64,000 nucleotides of DNA from Shewanella violacea DSS12 (GCF_000091325.1 NC_014012.1:744001-808000), one strand, 5' to 3'. Positions 9,055 to 18,576 are shown, numbered from the stretch's first letter. Numbers and translations are program-made. The notes: generated from the letters alone by a model not told the origin.

Positions 9055-9397
9055 CTGTCTCAGACATAGCCTGAGATACCATGAAAGCGGGATAACTCAG
9101 TATCACTTGGCTAGCCTCTCCTTGAGGCACAAGTGGTTTTAGCTGCCCACTTTCAGTGCTCCTGATCCCTGCAAAAATTTAAATTTCCGCTTGCTAGTCC
9201 AATAGCTAAACTTTCATCCCCAATTCCTCCTCAACTCCTCCTCAATTTTTCAATTATCCAATTCTTCAATTCTTCCTCATCACCACCATACCTCCCAGTT
9301 TTCTTACTGAACTCATCCCTTGGTTAAGCTCTATACGCAGGCATGCCCAATTGGATGATCTAAATAGGTCATTGTTGAAACTTGCTAACAATTATAC
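9055..9397. other. intergenic region with CT-rich degenerate repeats
   Basis: No gene seen. A small hairpin (TCTCAG 9058-9063 with CTGAGA 9071-9076) directly follows the PagL-like gene. Positions about 9217-9290 hold degenerate TCCTCAA/TTCAATT-type repeats. Confidence 0.5.
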
Positions 9398-9419
9398 TTG
9401 TGTGATCTCAGTCACGCTT
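9398..9419 (+). promoter_or_regulatory. CRP-like binding site upstream of rbs operon
   Basis: TGTGA (9401-9405), six bases, TCACG (9412-9416) matches the CRP consensus TGTGA-N6-TCACA except for the last base. It is centred about 110 bases before the rbsD start and 56 bases before the operator pair, as expected for catabolite control of ribose use. Confidence 0.6.
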
Positions 9420-9458
9420 ATGGGCTGGATATCCTAGATGAGGTGCATTAGTATTCAC

Positions 9459-9482
9459 GCAAACGTTTGCGCATACGTTTGC
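9459..9482. promoter_or_regulatory. tandem LacI-family operators (probable RbsR sites)
   Basis: GCAAACGTTTGC at 9459-9470 is a perfect 12-bp palindrome of the classic LacI/PurR/RbsR operator type; the abutting GCATACGTTTGC at 9471-9482 is a near copy. They lie 37 bases upstream of the rbsD start, so a bound repressor would block the promoter. The regulator is probably RbsR encoded at 14609. Confidence 0.75.
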
Positions 9483-9518
9483 GCAGTTATTTCACCGTTT
9501 GTAAGTAAGGTTTGTGAC

Positions 9519-9941
9519 ATGAGAAAAGGTGCACTGCTTAACAGTGATCTGGCGCGGGTTATTGCCCTGTCGGGTCATACCGATGAGATCACCATAGCCG
9601 ACGCTGGTCTACCTGTGCCTGAGTGCTGTGAACGCATAGATCTGGCGCTGACCCATGGGGTGCCCGCGTTTATTGATACCCTAAGGATTGTGGCCACCGA
9701 GCTACAAATTGAATCTGTGGTGATTGCCGAAGAGATGTTGGTTCATAATCCAGGCATGCACACTCAGCTGCTGCAACTATTAGATGAGATAGGGCAAACG
9801 CAGTCTCAGCCTATTAGCCTTAGCACAGTCAGTCATCAAGCCTTTAAGAGCCAAACCGCCAACAGCCGCGCTGTGGTTCGTACCGGTGAATGTACCCCTT
9901 ACGCTAATATCATTCTGCAAGCGGGAGTGGTCTTCAAATGA
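9519..9941 (+). CDS. rbsD: D-ribose pyranase
   Basis: Interconverts pyranose and furanose forms of ribose, giving RbsK its substrate. Family motifs: [22 protein letters not shown] at the N-terminus (catalytic His about 20), [24 protein letters not shown], and the C-terminal [17 protein letters not shown] at 9519 gives 140 residues, matching RbsD (139 in E. coli); starting at 9438 would add 27 residues that overlap the operators, so that start is rejected. TAAGG precedes the ATG. The stop codon overlaps rbsA by four bases (ATGA), implying translational coupling. Confidence 0.93.
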   Translation: MRKGALLNSDLARVIALSGHTDEITIADAGLPVPECCERIDLALTHGVPAFIDTLRIVATELQIESVVIAEEMLVHNPGMHTQLLQLLDEIGQTQSQPISLSTVSHQAFKSQTANSRAVVRTGECTPYANIILQAGVVFK

Positions 9942-11422
9942 CAGCACTCCTGAGCCTAAGTGGTATAGATAAATCTTTCCCTGGGGTGAAAGCCTTAGAC
10001 GGTGCTCAAGTTAACGTGTATCCCGGTCAGGTGATGGCTCTGATGGGGGAGAATGGTGCGGGTAAGTCCACCATGATGAAAGTGATGACGGGTATTTATC
10101 AAGCCGATGCCGGTGAGATTATCTTAAACGGCGAGCCTGTGCGTTTCTATGGTCCTCGTCAGTCCCAGGCGGCGGGGATCAGCATCATACATCAGGAACT
10201 GAATCTGATTGATCATCTGTCCATTGCCGAAAACATCTTTCTTGGCCGTGAGCCGAAAAATATTATCGGCCTCATAGACTGGCGCAAGATGTTCAGTGAA
10301 GCCGATGCCCTCTTGGCGCGTTTGAATGTGCAGCGCAGCAGCCGCGAGAAAATGGGCACCTTGCCTCTGGGTGAACAACAGATGATAGAGATAGCCAAGG
10401 CCCTGTCGTTTAAGTCCAACATCATAGTGATGGACGAGCCCACAGATTCCCTCACCGAGCGTGAGACAGCTAGCCTGTTCAAGGTTATCCGCGAGCTAAG
10501 GGAACAAGGGGTGGGCATAGTGTATATATCCCATCGCCTGCAAGAGATATTTACCATCTGCGATCGCGTCACTGTGATGCGAGATGGTCAGTTTATTGCT
10601 GAATCAGATGTGTCTGACCTCACCGAAGAGAGCCTGATCGAGTTGATGGTCGGTCGTAAGCTTCAAGACCTGTATCCACGTATCGAACACAATACGGGTA
10701 AGGTGTCGATGAAAGTGCGTAACCTGTCTGGTGAGGGAATAAGTGATATTAGTTTCGACCTACATGAGGGGGAGATCTTAGGCTTCAACGGCTTGATGGG
10801 CGCGGGACGGACCGAGTTGATGCGTATCTTGTTTGGCGATGCTAAGCGCACCAGCGGTGAGGTGGAACTGTACGGCAAACCTGTGCACCCGACTCATCCA
10901 AGCGAAGGCATAAAAGCCGGTATTGCTTACATTTCCGAAGACCGTAAGGGTGACGGCCTAGTGCTGGGAATGTCGGTGAAACAGAATATGAGCCTAAGTT
11001 CTATGACTGCATTGTCTTACATGGGAGCAATCAAGGCCGATGCCGAGCACGAATTGGCGAGCCATTTCAAACAGGCTTTCAATATAAAGACACCATCATT
11101 GGACCAGCCCATAGGCAAGTTATCCGGTGGCAATCAGCAGAAGGCGGCGATAGCCAAGGGTTTGATGGCCAATCCAAAAGTATTGATCTTAGATGAGCCC
11201 ACCCGGGGAGTCGATGTGGGTGCGAAGAAAGAGATTTACCAACTGATTAACCAGTACAAGAAAAAGGGCATGAGCATCATTCTTGTCTCTTCCGATATGC
11301 CGGAGGTGATGGGGATGAGCGACCGGATAATGGTGATGAGCGGAGGTCGTATCAGCGGCGAATTCGACGCCACCCAAGTGACTCAGGAACAACTCTTGGC
11401 TGCGGCCATCGGCAACCACTGA
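9938..11422 (+). CDS. rbsA: ribose ABC transporter, ATP-binding protein
   Basis: Energises ribose uptake on the cytoplasmic face. Two fused ATPase domains: the first has Walker [10 protein letters not shown] (about 36-44), signature LPLGEQQM and Walker [14 protein letters not shown]. The second has the degenerate Walker [10 protein letters not shown] (about 286-294), LSGGNQQK and [12 protein letters not shown], as usual for sugar transporters of this class. 494 residues, close to E. coli RbsA (501). It overlaps rbsD by ATGA and is followed 16 bases later by rbsC. In the first Walker B region the residue after DEPT is D rather than the more usual A. Confidence 0.94.
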   Translation: MTALLSLSGIDKSFPGVKALDGAQVNVYPGQVMALMGENGAGKSTMMKVMTGIYQADAGEIILNGEPVRFYGPRQSQAAGISIIHQELNLIDHLSIAENIFLGREPKNIIGLIDWRKMFSEADALLARLNVQRSSREKMGTLPLGEQQMIEIAKALSFKSNIIVMDEPTDSLTERETASLFKVIRELREQGVGIVYISHRLQEIFTICDRVTVMRDGQFIAESDVSDLTEESLIELMVGRKLQDLYPRIEHNTGKVSMKVRNLSGEGISDISFDLHEGEILGFNGLMGAGRTELMRILFGDAKRTSGEVELYGKPVHPTHPSEGIKAGIAYISEDRKGDGLVLGMSVKQNMSLSSMTALSYMGAIKADAEHELASHFKQAFNIKTPSLDQPIGKLSGGNQQKAAIAKGLMANPKVLILDEPTRGVDVGAKKEIYQLINQYKKKGMSIILVSSDMPEVMGMSDRIMVMSGGRISGEFDATQVTQEQLLAAAIGNH

Positions 11423-11438
11423 TTAGAGAATCATTACA

Positions 11439-12410
11439 ATGAATCAAACTGCAACTTATAACGCTACAGGCACAAAAACCTTTGCATGGCTGAAGCAGCA
11501 AAAAGCACTCATCGCCTTGTTCGTCTTGATTGCCGTGGTCTCGATATTAAATGACCAGTTCTTCACCATGGGCAACCTGATGAACATACTGCGTCAGACT
11601 TCGGTTAACGCCATCATCGCCGTGGGTATGACCTTAGTGATCTTGACCGCAGGTATAGACTTGTCTGTCGGTGCGATTCTGGCCCTGACTGGGGCACTTG
11701 GTGCGTCCATGGTGGGGGCCGAGTTACCCCTAACACTGGCATTACCTCTGACCTTGTTGCTAGGGGGAGCGCTCGGTGCCATGAACGGTTTGCTGATATC
11801 TAAAGGTAAGGTGCAGGCGTTTATCGCCACCTTGGTGACCATGACGGCTATTCGTGGCCTGACTATGGTCTATACCGAGGGGCGTCCTATCTCTACCGGC
11901 TTCACCGATACCGCCGACAACTTTGCCTTTATCGGCACCGGCTGGTTGGCTGGAGTACCCGTACCTGTCTGGATGATGTTGATCACTTTCGTGCTGGTTT
12001 GGGTCATGTTGACTCACACTCGGCTGGGTCGCTACATCTACGCCATAGGCGGTAATGAATCCGCTGCGCGCTTATCAGGCATCAATGTCGATAGGGTTAA
12101 AGTCGCGGTCTACGGGCTCTCGGGCATGATGGCGGCGCTGGCGGGTCTGATAGTGACCTCACGCTTGTCTTCGGCTCAGCCGACGGCAGGGACCTCCTAT
12201 GAGCTAGATGCCATAGCGGCCGTGGTTGTTGGCGGTGCTTCTCTGGCTGGTGGTCGTGGCTTTATCTGGGGAACTCTGGTTGGCGCGCTGATCATAGGTT
12301 TTCTTAACAACGCTTTGAATCTGCTGGATGTGTCCTCTTATTATCAGATGATCGCCAAGGCAGGAGTAATTTTACTGGCGGTACTCGCCGACCGAAAATC
12401 CAACACATAA
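11439..12410 (+). CDS. rbsC: ribose ABC transporter, permease
   Basis: Inner-membrane channel subunit for ribose import. The 323 residues contain about eight to ten hydrophobic segments. Family motifs: VGMTLVILTAGIDLSVGAILALTGA (about 62-86), the coupling loop IGGNESAARLSGINVDRVK (about 203-221), and VVVGGASLAGGRGFIWGTLVGALIIG near the C-terminus. ATG at 11439 follows rbsA by 16 bases, and rbsB begins 31 bases after its stop. Confidence 0.93.
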   Translation: MNQTATYNATGTKTFAWLKQQKALIALFVLIAVVSILNDQFFTMGNLMNILRQTSVNAIIAVGMTLVILTAGIDLSVGAILALTGALGASMVGAELPLTLALPLTLLLGGALGAMNGLLISKGKVQAFIATLVTMTAIRGLTMVYTEGRPISTGFTDTADNFAFIGTGWLAGVPVPVWMMLITFVLVWVMLTHTRLGRYIYAIGGNESAARLSGINVDRVKVAVYGLSGMMAALAGLIVTSRLSSAQPTAGTSYELDAIAAVVVGGASLAGGRGFIWGTLVGALIIGFLNNALNLLDVSSYYQMIAKAGVILLAVLADRKSNT

Positions 12411-12441
12411 AGATAACTAATCCGGAAACAAGGTAACTAAT

Positions 12442-13320
12442 ATGAATAAGCTACTTAAATCAGCCGCAGCCCTAGCTTTAGCGCTGGGCCTAACCGCTCC
12501 GGCCATGGCACAAGACACCATAGCCCTGGTGGTATCGACCCTGAACAATCCGTTTTTCGTGTCGATGAAAGAGGGTGCACAGCAGAAGGCCGAAGAGCTG
12601 GGCTATAAGTTGATAGTACTCGACTCTCAGAACGATCCGTCTAAGGAGCTGAGCAATATTGAAGACCTGACGATTCGTCAGGTAAAGGCTATCTTGCTGA
12701 ACCCAACTGATTCCGATGCAGCCTCGAATGCGGCTCGCATGGTGAACCGAGCTGGCATCCCATTACTGACACTTGATCGCGGCGTAACCCGAGGCAAGGT
12801 AGTGTCCCACATAGCTTCTGATAATGTGGCTGGTGGTAAGCTTGCTGGTGACTTCATCGCAGGCAAGCTAGGTAAAGGCGTTAAGGTTATCCAACTCGAG
12901 GGGGTGGCGGGTACCTCGGCTTCCCGTGATCGTGGTGAAGGCTTTGCCCTCGCCGTTGCGGCTCACGGCTTTGAGATGCAAGCGTCGCAACCCGCAGATT
13001 TCGATCGTACTAAAGGCTTGAACGTTACCGAGAACTTGTTGGCTTCTAAGCCCGATGTGCAGGCCATATTTGCCCAGAACGATGAGATGGCTTTGGGGGC
13101 TCTGCGGGCAGTTCGTGGTGCCGGTAAAGAGGTGTTGATTGTAGGTTTCGATGGTACAGACGAAGGTATTGAAGCCGTTAAACGTGGCCTATTGAGCGCA
13201 ACTGTAGCGCAGCAGCCAAAATTGATTGGCGAGCTGGGTGTGGAGACTGCAGTTAAGGTGCTTAAAGGCGAAACCGTTCCCGAGTTTCAACCTGTGCCTC
13301 TGCAGATTATTACTCAATAA
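12442..13320 (+). CDS. rbsB: ribose ABC transporter, periplasmic binding protein
   Basis: Captures ribose in the periplasm for RbsAC. Signal peptide [25 protein letters not shown], cleaved after AMA. Mature protein starts [22 protein letters not shown] and carries [40 protein letters not shown] and [13 protein letters not shown], all typical of RbsB (ligand-binding Asn, Arg and Asp). 292 residues compare with 296 in E. coli. AAGG lies 13 bases before the ATG. The following intergenic hairpin may protect this end of the mRNA. Confidence 0.94.
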   Translation: MNKLLKSAAALALALGLTAPAMAQDTIALVVSTLNNPFFVSMKEGAQQKAEELGYKLIVLDSQNDPSKELSNIEDLTIRQVKAILLNPTDSDAASNAARMVNRAGIPLLTLDRGVTRGKVVSHIASDNVAGGKLAGDFIAGKLGKGVKVIQLEGVAGTSASRDRGEGFALAVAAHGFEMQASQPADFDRTKGLNVTENLLASKPDVQAIFAQNDEMALGALRAVRGAGKEVLIVGFDGTDEGIEAVKRGLLSATVAQQPKLIGELGVETAVKVLKGETVPEFQPVPLQIITQ

Positions 13321-13327
13321 TCCGTTA

Positions 13328-13358
13328 GCGGCCCATGGTAAAATAAGCCATAGGCCGC
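13328..13358. other. strong hairpin after rbsB
   Basis: GCGGCCCATGG (13328-13338) pairs with CCATAGGCCGC (13348-13358) over 11 positions with one mismatch, 9-base loop. No T run follows, so it looks like an mRNA-stabilising or attenuating hairpin between rbsB and rbsK, not a full terminator. Confidence 0.6.
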
Positions 13359-13463
13359 CGACTTAAGTTACTAATACTAGGTTATTTATATTAGGTTACT
13401 TATATTAGTTTGCTCATTCAGCGCTAAGTTATTATGAAACTGCCGATTATTCGGTACTTGCTG

Positions 13464-13482
13464 GGCCGCGGTGTAGGCGGCC
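13464..13482. other. second GGCCGC hairpin before rbsK
   Basis: GGCCGC (13464-13469) pairs with GCGGCC (13477-13482), 7-base loop, ending 30 bases before the rbsK ATG. Its arms share the GGCCGC/GCGGCC core of the hairpin at 13328-13358, so the two could swap partners. Confidence 0.5.
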
Positions 13483-13512
13483 TGTTATCCAATTAAGCAA
13501 AGAGAGACTCAG

Positions 13513-14427
13513 ATGGCCAAATTATCCGTATTGGGCAGCATCAACGTAGATCACCTGATGCAAGTCGGCGCCGCGCCAAGAGGCGGGCAGACTATTCAAG
13601 CCAAACAGTACCAAATAGTAGCGGGTGGCAAGGGTGCAAATCAGGCTGTGGCCGCGGCCAAGCTGGGAGCTGACGTGGCTATGATAGCCTGTATCGGCAC
13701 TGACGCCATTGGCGAGCAGATGAAACAAGGTCTCGCCGATATAGGTATAGATACCAAGGGCATCACTACAATTACCGGTGAAAATACCGGCGTGGCGATG
13801 ATTTACGTCGAGGACTCGGGTGAAAACCGTATCGGTATCTGGCCCGGTGCTAACGCTTCCCTGACTGAGACTGTGATGTCTGAGCATAAGGCCAGTATTC
13901 AAGACTCAGACTTGCTCTTGCTCCAGCTGGAAACGCCTGTTGAGACTTTAGTCGCGGCGGCTAAAATAGCCAAAGCTGCCGGTACTCGAGTGGTGTTAAA
14001 TCCCGCCCCTGCTAAGGCGTTACCGGAGGCTTTATTATCTAATGTTGATATCATTACGCCCAATGAGACCGAAGCCGAGCAGCTGACCGGCGTGGCCATC
14101 AGTGAGTTATCAGATGCTGATATGGCGGCTAATAAGCTGCACACTAAATTTGGTATCGAAACTGTGCTGATCACCTTAGGCGAACGTGGTGTATGGTTGT
14201 CACATAAGGGCGAGGGTAAGCACATCGCCGGTTTCGTGATGCAGGCCATAGATACAACGGCTGCCGGGGACACCTTTAACGGCGGTTTCGTTACCGGATT
14301 ACTGGAAGGTCAATCTATGCTGGATTCGGTGCGTTTTGGTCAGGCGGCCGCGGCATTGTCCGTGACTCGCATGGGGGCACAAAGTTCAATTCCGACTCGG
14401 GTAGAAACCTTGGCCTTGCTAGCTTAA
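13513..14427 (+). CDS. rbsK: ribokinase
   Basis: Phosphorylates ribose to ribose-5-phosphate in the cytoplasm. PfkB-family motifs: LGSINVDHLMQV at the N-terminus, GGKGANQAVAAAKLGADV (about 38-55; signature 1), NPAPAKALP, ITPNETEAEQLTG, LITLGERGVWL, and the catalytic DTTAAGDTFNGGFVTGL (about 250-266; signature 2 with catalytic Asp in AAGD). 304 residues, as usual. GAGAGAC precedes the ATG. A 190-base gap separates it from rbsB, so it may have partly separate expression. Confidence 0.94.
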   Translation: MAKLSVLGSINVDHLMQVGAAPRGGQTIQAKQYQIVAGGKGANQAVAAAKLGADVAMIACIGTDAIGEQMKQGLADIGIDTKGITTITGENTGVAMIYVEDSGENRIGIWPGANASLTETVMSEHKASIQDSDLLLLQLETPVETLVAAAKIAKAAGTRVVLNPAPAKALPEALLSNVDIITPNETEAEQLTGVAISELSDADMAANKLHTKFGIETVLITLGERGVWLSHKGEGKHIAGFVMQAIDTTAAGDTFNGGFVTGLLEGQSMLDSVRFGQAAAALSVTRMGAQSSIPTRVETLALLA

Positions 14428-14608
14428 CGGCTAATTTTACAGGTTTTTAGCATTAGCTTTAGTTCTGGATTTTAGTTTTAGTATTAATTTTTAGTATTAA
14501 TTTTTAGTACGATTTTGAGTAATAGTTTTTAGTAATCGTTTTTCATAAAGAGTCGAATTATATGACCAGCATACGAAGCATTTTGGCCAAGCCCAGGGGA
14601 TCTTTATT

Positions 14609-15616
14609 ATGACCACCATACGTGACGTTGCTAAGCTGGCTGGTGTATCAACTACTACCGTTTCTCATGTGCTCAACAAGACTCGGTTTGTCTCAGTCGA
14701 GGGCAAGGCCAAGGTTGAGGCGGCTGTTATCGAGCTTAACTATGTGCCAAATACCATAGCACGTAGTCTCAAAGGTGGCAGCAGTCGAGTCCTAGGCATG
14801 TTGATCACAGATGCGAATAATCCATTCTACGCCGATCTTATTCAGTGGGTGGATCAGGTAGCATATCGATATGGTTACAACCTGATCTTGTGTAATACCC
14901 AGGGCAATATACAGAGGGCCAAGGATTACTTGGTCATGCTCAGCCAGAGGCAGGTCGATGGCATGCTAATGATGAGTTCAGATGCCCGTCAATTACCTGT
15001 GTCTTCCTATGGCAGTATGCCCATGGTGATGATGGACTCAGGTCCAGAGCAGGCGGGTTATGATCGCATTCTGGATGATTCTGAGCAGGGCGGCTATATG
15101 GCGACCAAGCATCTGTTAGAGTCGGGCCATAAGAGTATTGGCTTATTAGCCGGGCCACTGGATAAGTCCAATAGTCAGAACCGTATTGCGGGATACCGCA
15201 GAGCAATGGCTGAAGCTAAACTTGAGGTGGATGAATGCTGGATCCAATCCGGTGAATTCACCTATGAAGGTGGCGCAGAGGCCATGAGCAGATTACTTAA
15301 CCAGTCCAGCCCAGTGACAGCGATATTTGCTTCGAATGATCTTATGGCCATGGGTGCTATACGGGTGGCAGGCAAACAGGGGCTGACTATCCCTGAGGAT
15401 CTGTCGATTATCGGTTATGACGATATTCCTGGGGCTAAGTATTTCAATCCACCACTGACAACTATGAGCCAGCCATTGGAACAGCTAGCTGAGCAGGCGA
15501 TCGCTATGTTACTGGCACGGATAGAGACTCCTAAACGGGAAGGCCAGCGTACCTTGTTACCACCTAGCTTAATCATCCGCGATTCTGTTGCTGTGCGCAA
15601 ATCAGCTGAGAACTAG
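14609..15616 (+). CDS. rbsR: LacI-family ribose operon repressor
   Basis: DNA-binding regulator predicted to repress rbsDACB-K until ribose binds. N-terminal helix-turn-helix TTIRDVAKLAGVSTTTVSHVLNKTRFVS (about 2-29) followed by the hinge NYVPNTIARSLKGG, then a periplasmic-binding-protein-like effector domain (VLGMLITDANNPFYADL, FASNDLMAMGAIRVA, IIGYDDIPGAKYFNPPLTTM). 335 residues, matching RbsR. The tandem operators at 9459-9482 are its likely target. The 180-base upstream gap is AT-rich with TTTTAGTATTAA repeats and shows no such operator. Confidence 0.9.
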   Translation: MTTIRDVAKLAGVSTTTVSHVLNKTRFVSVEGKAKVEAAVIELNYVPNTIARSLKGGSSRVLGMLITDANNPFYADLIQWVDQVAYRYGYNLILCNTQGNIQRAKDYLVMLSQRQVDGMLMMSSDARQLPVSSYGSMPMVMMDSGPEQAGYDRILDDSEQGGYMATKHLLESGHKSIGLLAGPLDKSNSQNRIAGYRRAMAEAKLEVDECWIQSGEFTYEGGAEAMSRLLNQSSPVTAIFASNDLMAMGAIRVAGKQGLTIPEDLSIIGYDDIPGAKYFNPPLTTMSQPLEQLAEQAIAMLLARIETPKREGQRTLLPPSLIIRDSVAVRKSAEN

Positions 15617-15649
15617 TTCAGCCATCTTTTCGGTATAACAGACAAAATA

Positions 15650-15674
15650 AAGGGGTCGAATTAATCGACCCCTT
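15650..15674. terminator. bidirectional terminator between rbsR and the carbonic anhydrase gene
   Basis: AAGGGGTCGA (15650-15659) and TCGACCCCTT (15665-15674) form a perfect 10-bp stem with a 5-base loop between convergent genes; T-rich flanks lie on both sides (TTATT on +, TTATTTTGTC on -). Confidence 0.85.
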
Positions 15675-15702
15675 ATTCAGGCTTGATTTAAACGAGTTCT
15701 AG

Positions 15703-16566
15703 TTATTCACTGTCTGACAGTAGAGCTGGATTAACCACTAGATTTCTGACGCCGTGGGCATGATCTTCATCGAAGGCGTTACCCTCTAACCACTTGCCTA
15801 CAGTGTGAATATCTACCTTCATTACCTGAGGGCGCACGCTCCAGCTCACCTGTAGAGGCGATGCTATTTCGTTATATCCTGGACCTGTGGTTGAACCTTC
15901 ATATTGCACCGGCTTACCAGTATTGCTTGGAATGTTTAGGGCCTGATTGAGTCCATTTTTCATGCCTAACTTAGTCAGCTCCATAAAGCTCATGGCTTTA
16001 GTGTCATTCACCAGCACGAATACCTGAGTTTCTACACGTAACTGAGGGTTGCTATTTGCTTCACTGAGGCAAGATCCTAGCGTTGCGCCTGGGCCAACTT
16101 GAGCAGTTGAGTGGACATAGTGAACTTCAATTGTATCGCCAGGATGTAGGCTACCGTGCTTACTGACTCCTATCTTATTTTTAAGGGGAGTTAACTCTTT
16201 TTTAGATAACTTGCCAGTATATTGATACCCGCTGTTATAGCCGTGACCATCACCATTGCCTGCATACTTAGTGAATTCGCCGCCTTTGTGCTCGGCATTA
16301 ATATGGAAATGTATATTACATAAATTCATTTCCGTGTAGTCAGGCGCCTCGCCAAAAATACGTTGGTTACTACCTTGGATAGTGTCGATATCTCTTGGTG
16401 ACTGAGGACCATAACCTTTACCTTGAGTATTGGTGGCCAATGCTGCTCTTTGCTTTTCTATCACTTTATCTGAGACGCTATGACCAGTATCGGCTGCTGT
16501 CGCGGCATTAACTAAAAGTGGGAAAAGTACCGCAGTGGCACATAATACTCGTGTCTTATTTATCAT
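15703..16566 (-). CDS. delta-class carbonic anhydrase-like secreted protein
   Basis: Likely hydrates CO2 to bicarbonate in the periplasm. Signal peptide MINKTRVLCATAVLFPLLVNAATA. The conserved block GYGPQSPRDI (about 51-60), FGEAPDYTEMNLCNIHFHINAEHKGGEF (about 70-97) and GYNSGYQYTG matches bacterial proteins labelled delta-class/putative carbonic anhydrase; the H-F-H ... EH pattern is the expected zinc-ligand arrangement. Two or more cysteines (NLCN, GSCL) could form a disulfide. ATG at 16566 follows AAGGA. It is transcribed alone toward the shared terminator at 15650-15674. Enzyme activity is inferred from family resemblance. Confidence 0.72.
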   Translation of the reverse strand: MINKTRVLCATAVLFPLLVNAATAADTGHSVSDKVIEKQRAALATNTQGKGYGPQSPRDIDTIQGSNQRIFGEAPDYTEMNLCNIHFHINAEHKGGEFTKYAGNGDGHGYNSGYQYTGKLSKKELTPLKNKIGVSKHGSLHPGDTIEVHYVHSTAQVGPGATLGSCLSEANSNPQLRVETQVFVLVNDTKAMSFMELTKLGMKNGLNQALNIPSNTGKPVQYEGSTTGPGYNEIASPLQVSWSVRPQVMKVDIHTVGKWLEGNAFDEDHAHGVRNLVVNPALLSDSE

Positions 16567-16613
16567 GTCATTTGTCCTTTTTATTAGTATGTAGAATCGG
16601 CATCTTAGGTCCT

Positions 16614-16627
16614 ATACCTATAGGTAT
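16614..16627. promoter_or_regulatory. 14-bp perfect palindrome upstream of carbonic anhydrase gene
   Basis: ATACCTATAGGTAT is a perfect dyad 48 bases upstream of the carbonic anhydrase start, in the promoter zone. It could be an operator, but no regulator is known for it. Confidence 0.35.
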
Positions 16628-16826
16628 TAGAGTCGAACCAGAATCAATCGGTATTAAGCCATTGGCTATTTCAATAGGGTTACAAGCTAGCTTAGATTGA
16701 AGCTATATGCTATTTCGCTAAAGAATTATTGAGATGGCTAGCCTGTCATCTAAGTTACAAGTACCATTGATTATAGTTTAAGTACAAGCTTTTGTTTTAA
16801 CGTTGTATTTTTGTTAATCGCAAGTC

Positions 16827-17810
16827 CTATTCCGAGTCTGAATTCAAACTTAAATCTAGGGCTGCTTGGAATAATTGAAAATGCACTGGCACGAGATCCT
16901 TGTGCTTGGCTCGGTAACCTCCACCGACGACGGCAGCAACAGGAATATGATTATCTTGCATGGTCTGCAGTAGAAATAGATCCCTTAGATAGATGGCTTG
17001 GGTGCTTATATCGAGATAACCCAGCTCATCGTCTCGATGAAGATCCACTCCGGCATCGTAAATAACCAGATCTGGGCGGTGTAAATTAATGGCCATTTGT
17101 ACCACTTGTTGAAAACAGGCTAAAAAAGTCTCGTCACCTGTGCCTCGTGTGAGAGGCACATCAAGATCTGAGTCAGGTTTACGCGCTGGGAAGTTTTTAT
17201 CACAGTGGAAAGAGAGGGTAATGATGTCATCCCTTCCCTGGCATAGGGTCGCCGTGCCATCGCCATGGTGAACATCACTGTCGATGATCAATACCTTATG
17301 GATATCATCTTTTTGCAAGGAAAAGTGAGCCGCTAATACCAGATCGTTAAATAAACAAAAGCCGCTGCCAAAATCATTATGGGCATGGTGATAACCACCA
17401 CTTAGGTGAATAGCGACTCCTGACTCTATGGCTTTATGGGCTGTTAACACAGTGCCCGCGGCCGAAGTCAGGGTGCGCTGCATCAGGGCTTCACTCCAGG
17501 GAAAACCGATACGGCGCATCTTATTGGCCGGCAACTGACCACAGGCCAACATATCCACATAATCAGCATCATGGACCTGTTTGATATCTTGCAAGGTTAA
17601 GGCTTGGGGAGAGAAGAAGGTGATTTCTTGCTGCCAATTGGTGTCATTTTGTGTTTTCTCCATGATCGCGTCATACAAGAATTGATACTTCATGATGGGA
17701 TATCTATGTCCCTCAGGTAGAGGCAGCTGAGAATAGATGGGATGATAGATCAGTGGCAGCATGGCAAAGTTAGATAGTGAGCAGTGAGCGGATAGTAGCA
17801 GCTTGGTCAT
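16827..17810 (-). CDS. histone deacetylase-family (AcuC/AphA-like) hydrolase
   Basis: Zinc-dependent deacetylase of the arginase/deacetylase superfamily, probably acting on acetylated amines or acetyl-lysine in the cytoplasm. Motifs: LPEGHRYPIMKYQFLYD (about 33-49), LSGGYHHAHNDFGSGFCLFND (HH pair about 138-139), IDSDVHHGDGTA with zinc-ligand Asp/His about 176-180, DVPLTRGTGDETFL, and IYDAGVDLHRDDELGYLDIS with the second zinc-ligand Asp. 327 residues from ATG 17810; an internal Met 17 residues later (MLPLIYHP) matches family N-termini better but has no visible ribosome binding site, so the start is uncertain. Confidence 0.85.
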   Translation of the reverse strand: MTKLLLSAHCSLSNFAMLPLIYHPIYSQLPLPEGHRYPIMKYQFLYDAIMEKTQNDTNWQQEITFFSPQALTLQDIKQVHDADYVDMLACGQLPANKMRRIGFPWSEALMQRTLTSAAGTVLTAHKAIESGVAIHLSGGYHHAHNDFGSGFCLFNDLVLAAHFSLQKDDIHKVLIIDSDVHHGDGTATLCQGRDDIITLSFHCDKNFPARKPDSDLDVPLTRGTGDETFLACFQQVVQMAINLHRPDLVIYDAGVDLHRDDELGYLDISTQAIYLRDLFLLQTMQDNHIPVAAVVGGGYRAKHKDLVPVHFQLFQAALDLSLNSDSE

Positions 17811-17833
17811 CTCATAATAAAGGGCTATGGTCT

Positions 17834-18328
17834 TTACTTAATCAGGTTACCTTCACTTCTTTTAGCTGTTACGTCTCTTCTATCAGGCTTTTTTACCCTT
17901 AAGTTTTTCTCACCGAAGGCACCAAATAGCTCGCGTGTTATACCAAAGCCGACGCGGCGTTCCAGGTTTTCGCTTCTTCTGTCTTGGTAGTGTTTGTAGT
18001 GACACTGACATTTCATCGCATCGCAATGAGCTATAGGGATAGATGGGGCATCTTTAGATAAAAAATGTATGCCTTGTAGCTTTTTAACCGCATTACAAGA
18101 ATGTGGGGTTAGTTCAATGGTGACATTGTGATAGGGATGTATTGTCTGCCTATTAGTATGTGAATCCTGATGCACATCAGGCAGGACTTCATAGATATGA
18201 CTAGTAGGCTTAAAGTGGGGATGATGTCTCATCTTATTGTAAAAGCGCGGCGGAAAGCGCAGATACACTAAGATACTGATGATGGCCGCGGTTAAAAAAA
18301 GTGCGAATAAAAGCTGGTTTATTGTCAT
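17834..18328 (-). CDS. small membrane-anchored protein with CxC and DRR motifs
   Basis: I recognise this only as a conserved uncharacterised gammaproteobacterial type. One N-terminal membrane segment (LLFALFLTAAIISILVYL, about 5-22) is followed by a soluble part containing SCNAVKKLQGIHFLSKDAPSIPIAHCDAMKCQCHYKHYQDRR, with four conserved-looking cysteines and a DRR...ERR tail. ATG at 18328 follows GGAG by six bases; the upstream ATG at 18346 has no site. The stop lies 23 bases from the deacetylase start, so the two are probably co-transcribed. No function is proposed. Confidence 0.65.
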   Translation of the reverse strand: MTINQLLFALFLTAAIISILVYLRFPPRFYNKMRHHPHFKPTSHIYEVLPDVHQDSHTNRQTIHPYHNVTIELTPHSCNAVKKLQGIHFLSKDAPSIPIAHCDAMKCQCHYKHYQDRRSENLERRVGFGITRELFGAFGEKNLRVKKPDRRDVTAKRSEGNLIK

Positions 18329-18576
18329 CTTGGTCTCCAATTCCAACCGCGAGCTTAGGTAATGTTATTTTAAGTTTTCAATTTCAGCTGATAGCTTCTG
18401 TTTAATACCAATCGGCATAAGCTCCTTCTTTCGCCCTTGAGAACACAAAAATCACTAATTTTTTTCAGGGGAATCCACCTTAGTCGATGCTCTCGGTAAA
18501 GCAGATTATGTGATAACGTTTATTATTAATGATATTAATTCTGGCCCTTAGTGCTTATCTTGTTCGCTGGCAAGAA

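Noticed and set aside
9438..9518. N-terminal extension of rbsD by 27 residues
   Set aside because: It would cover the RbsR operators and lies outside the conserved RbsD start [10 protein letters not shown].
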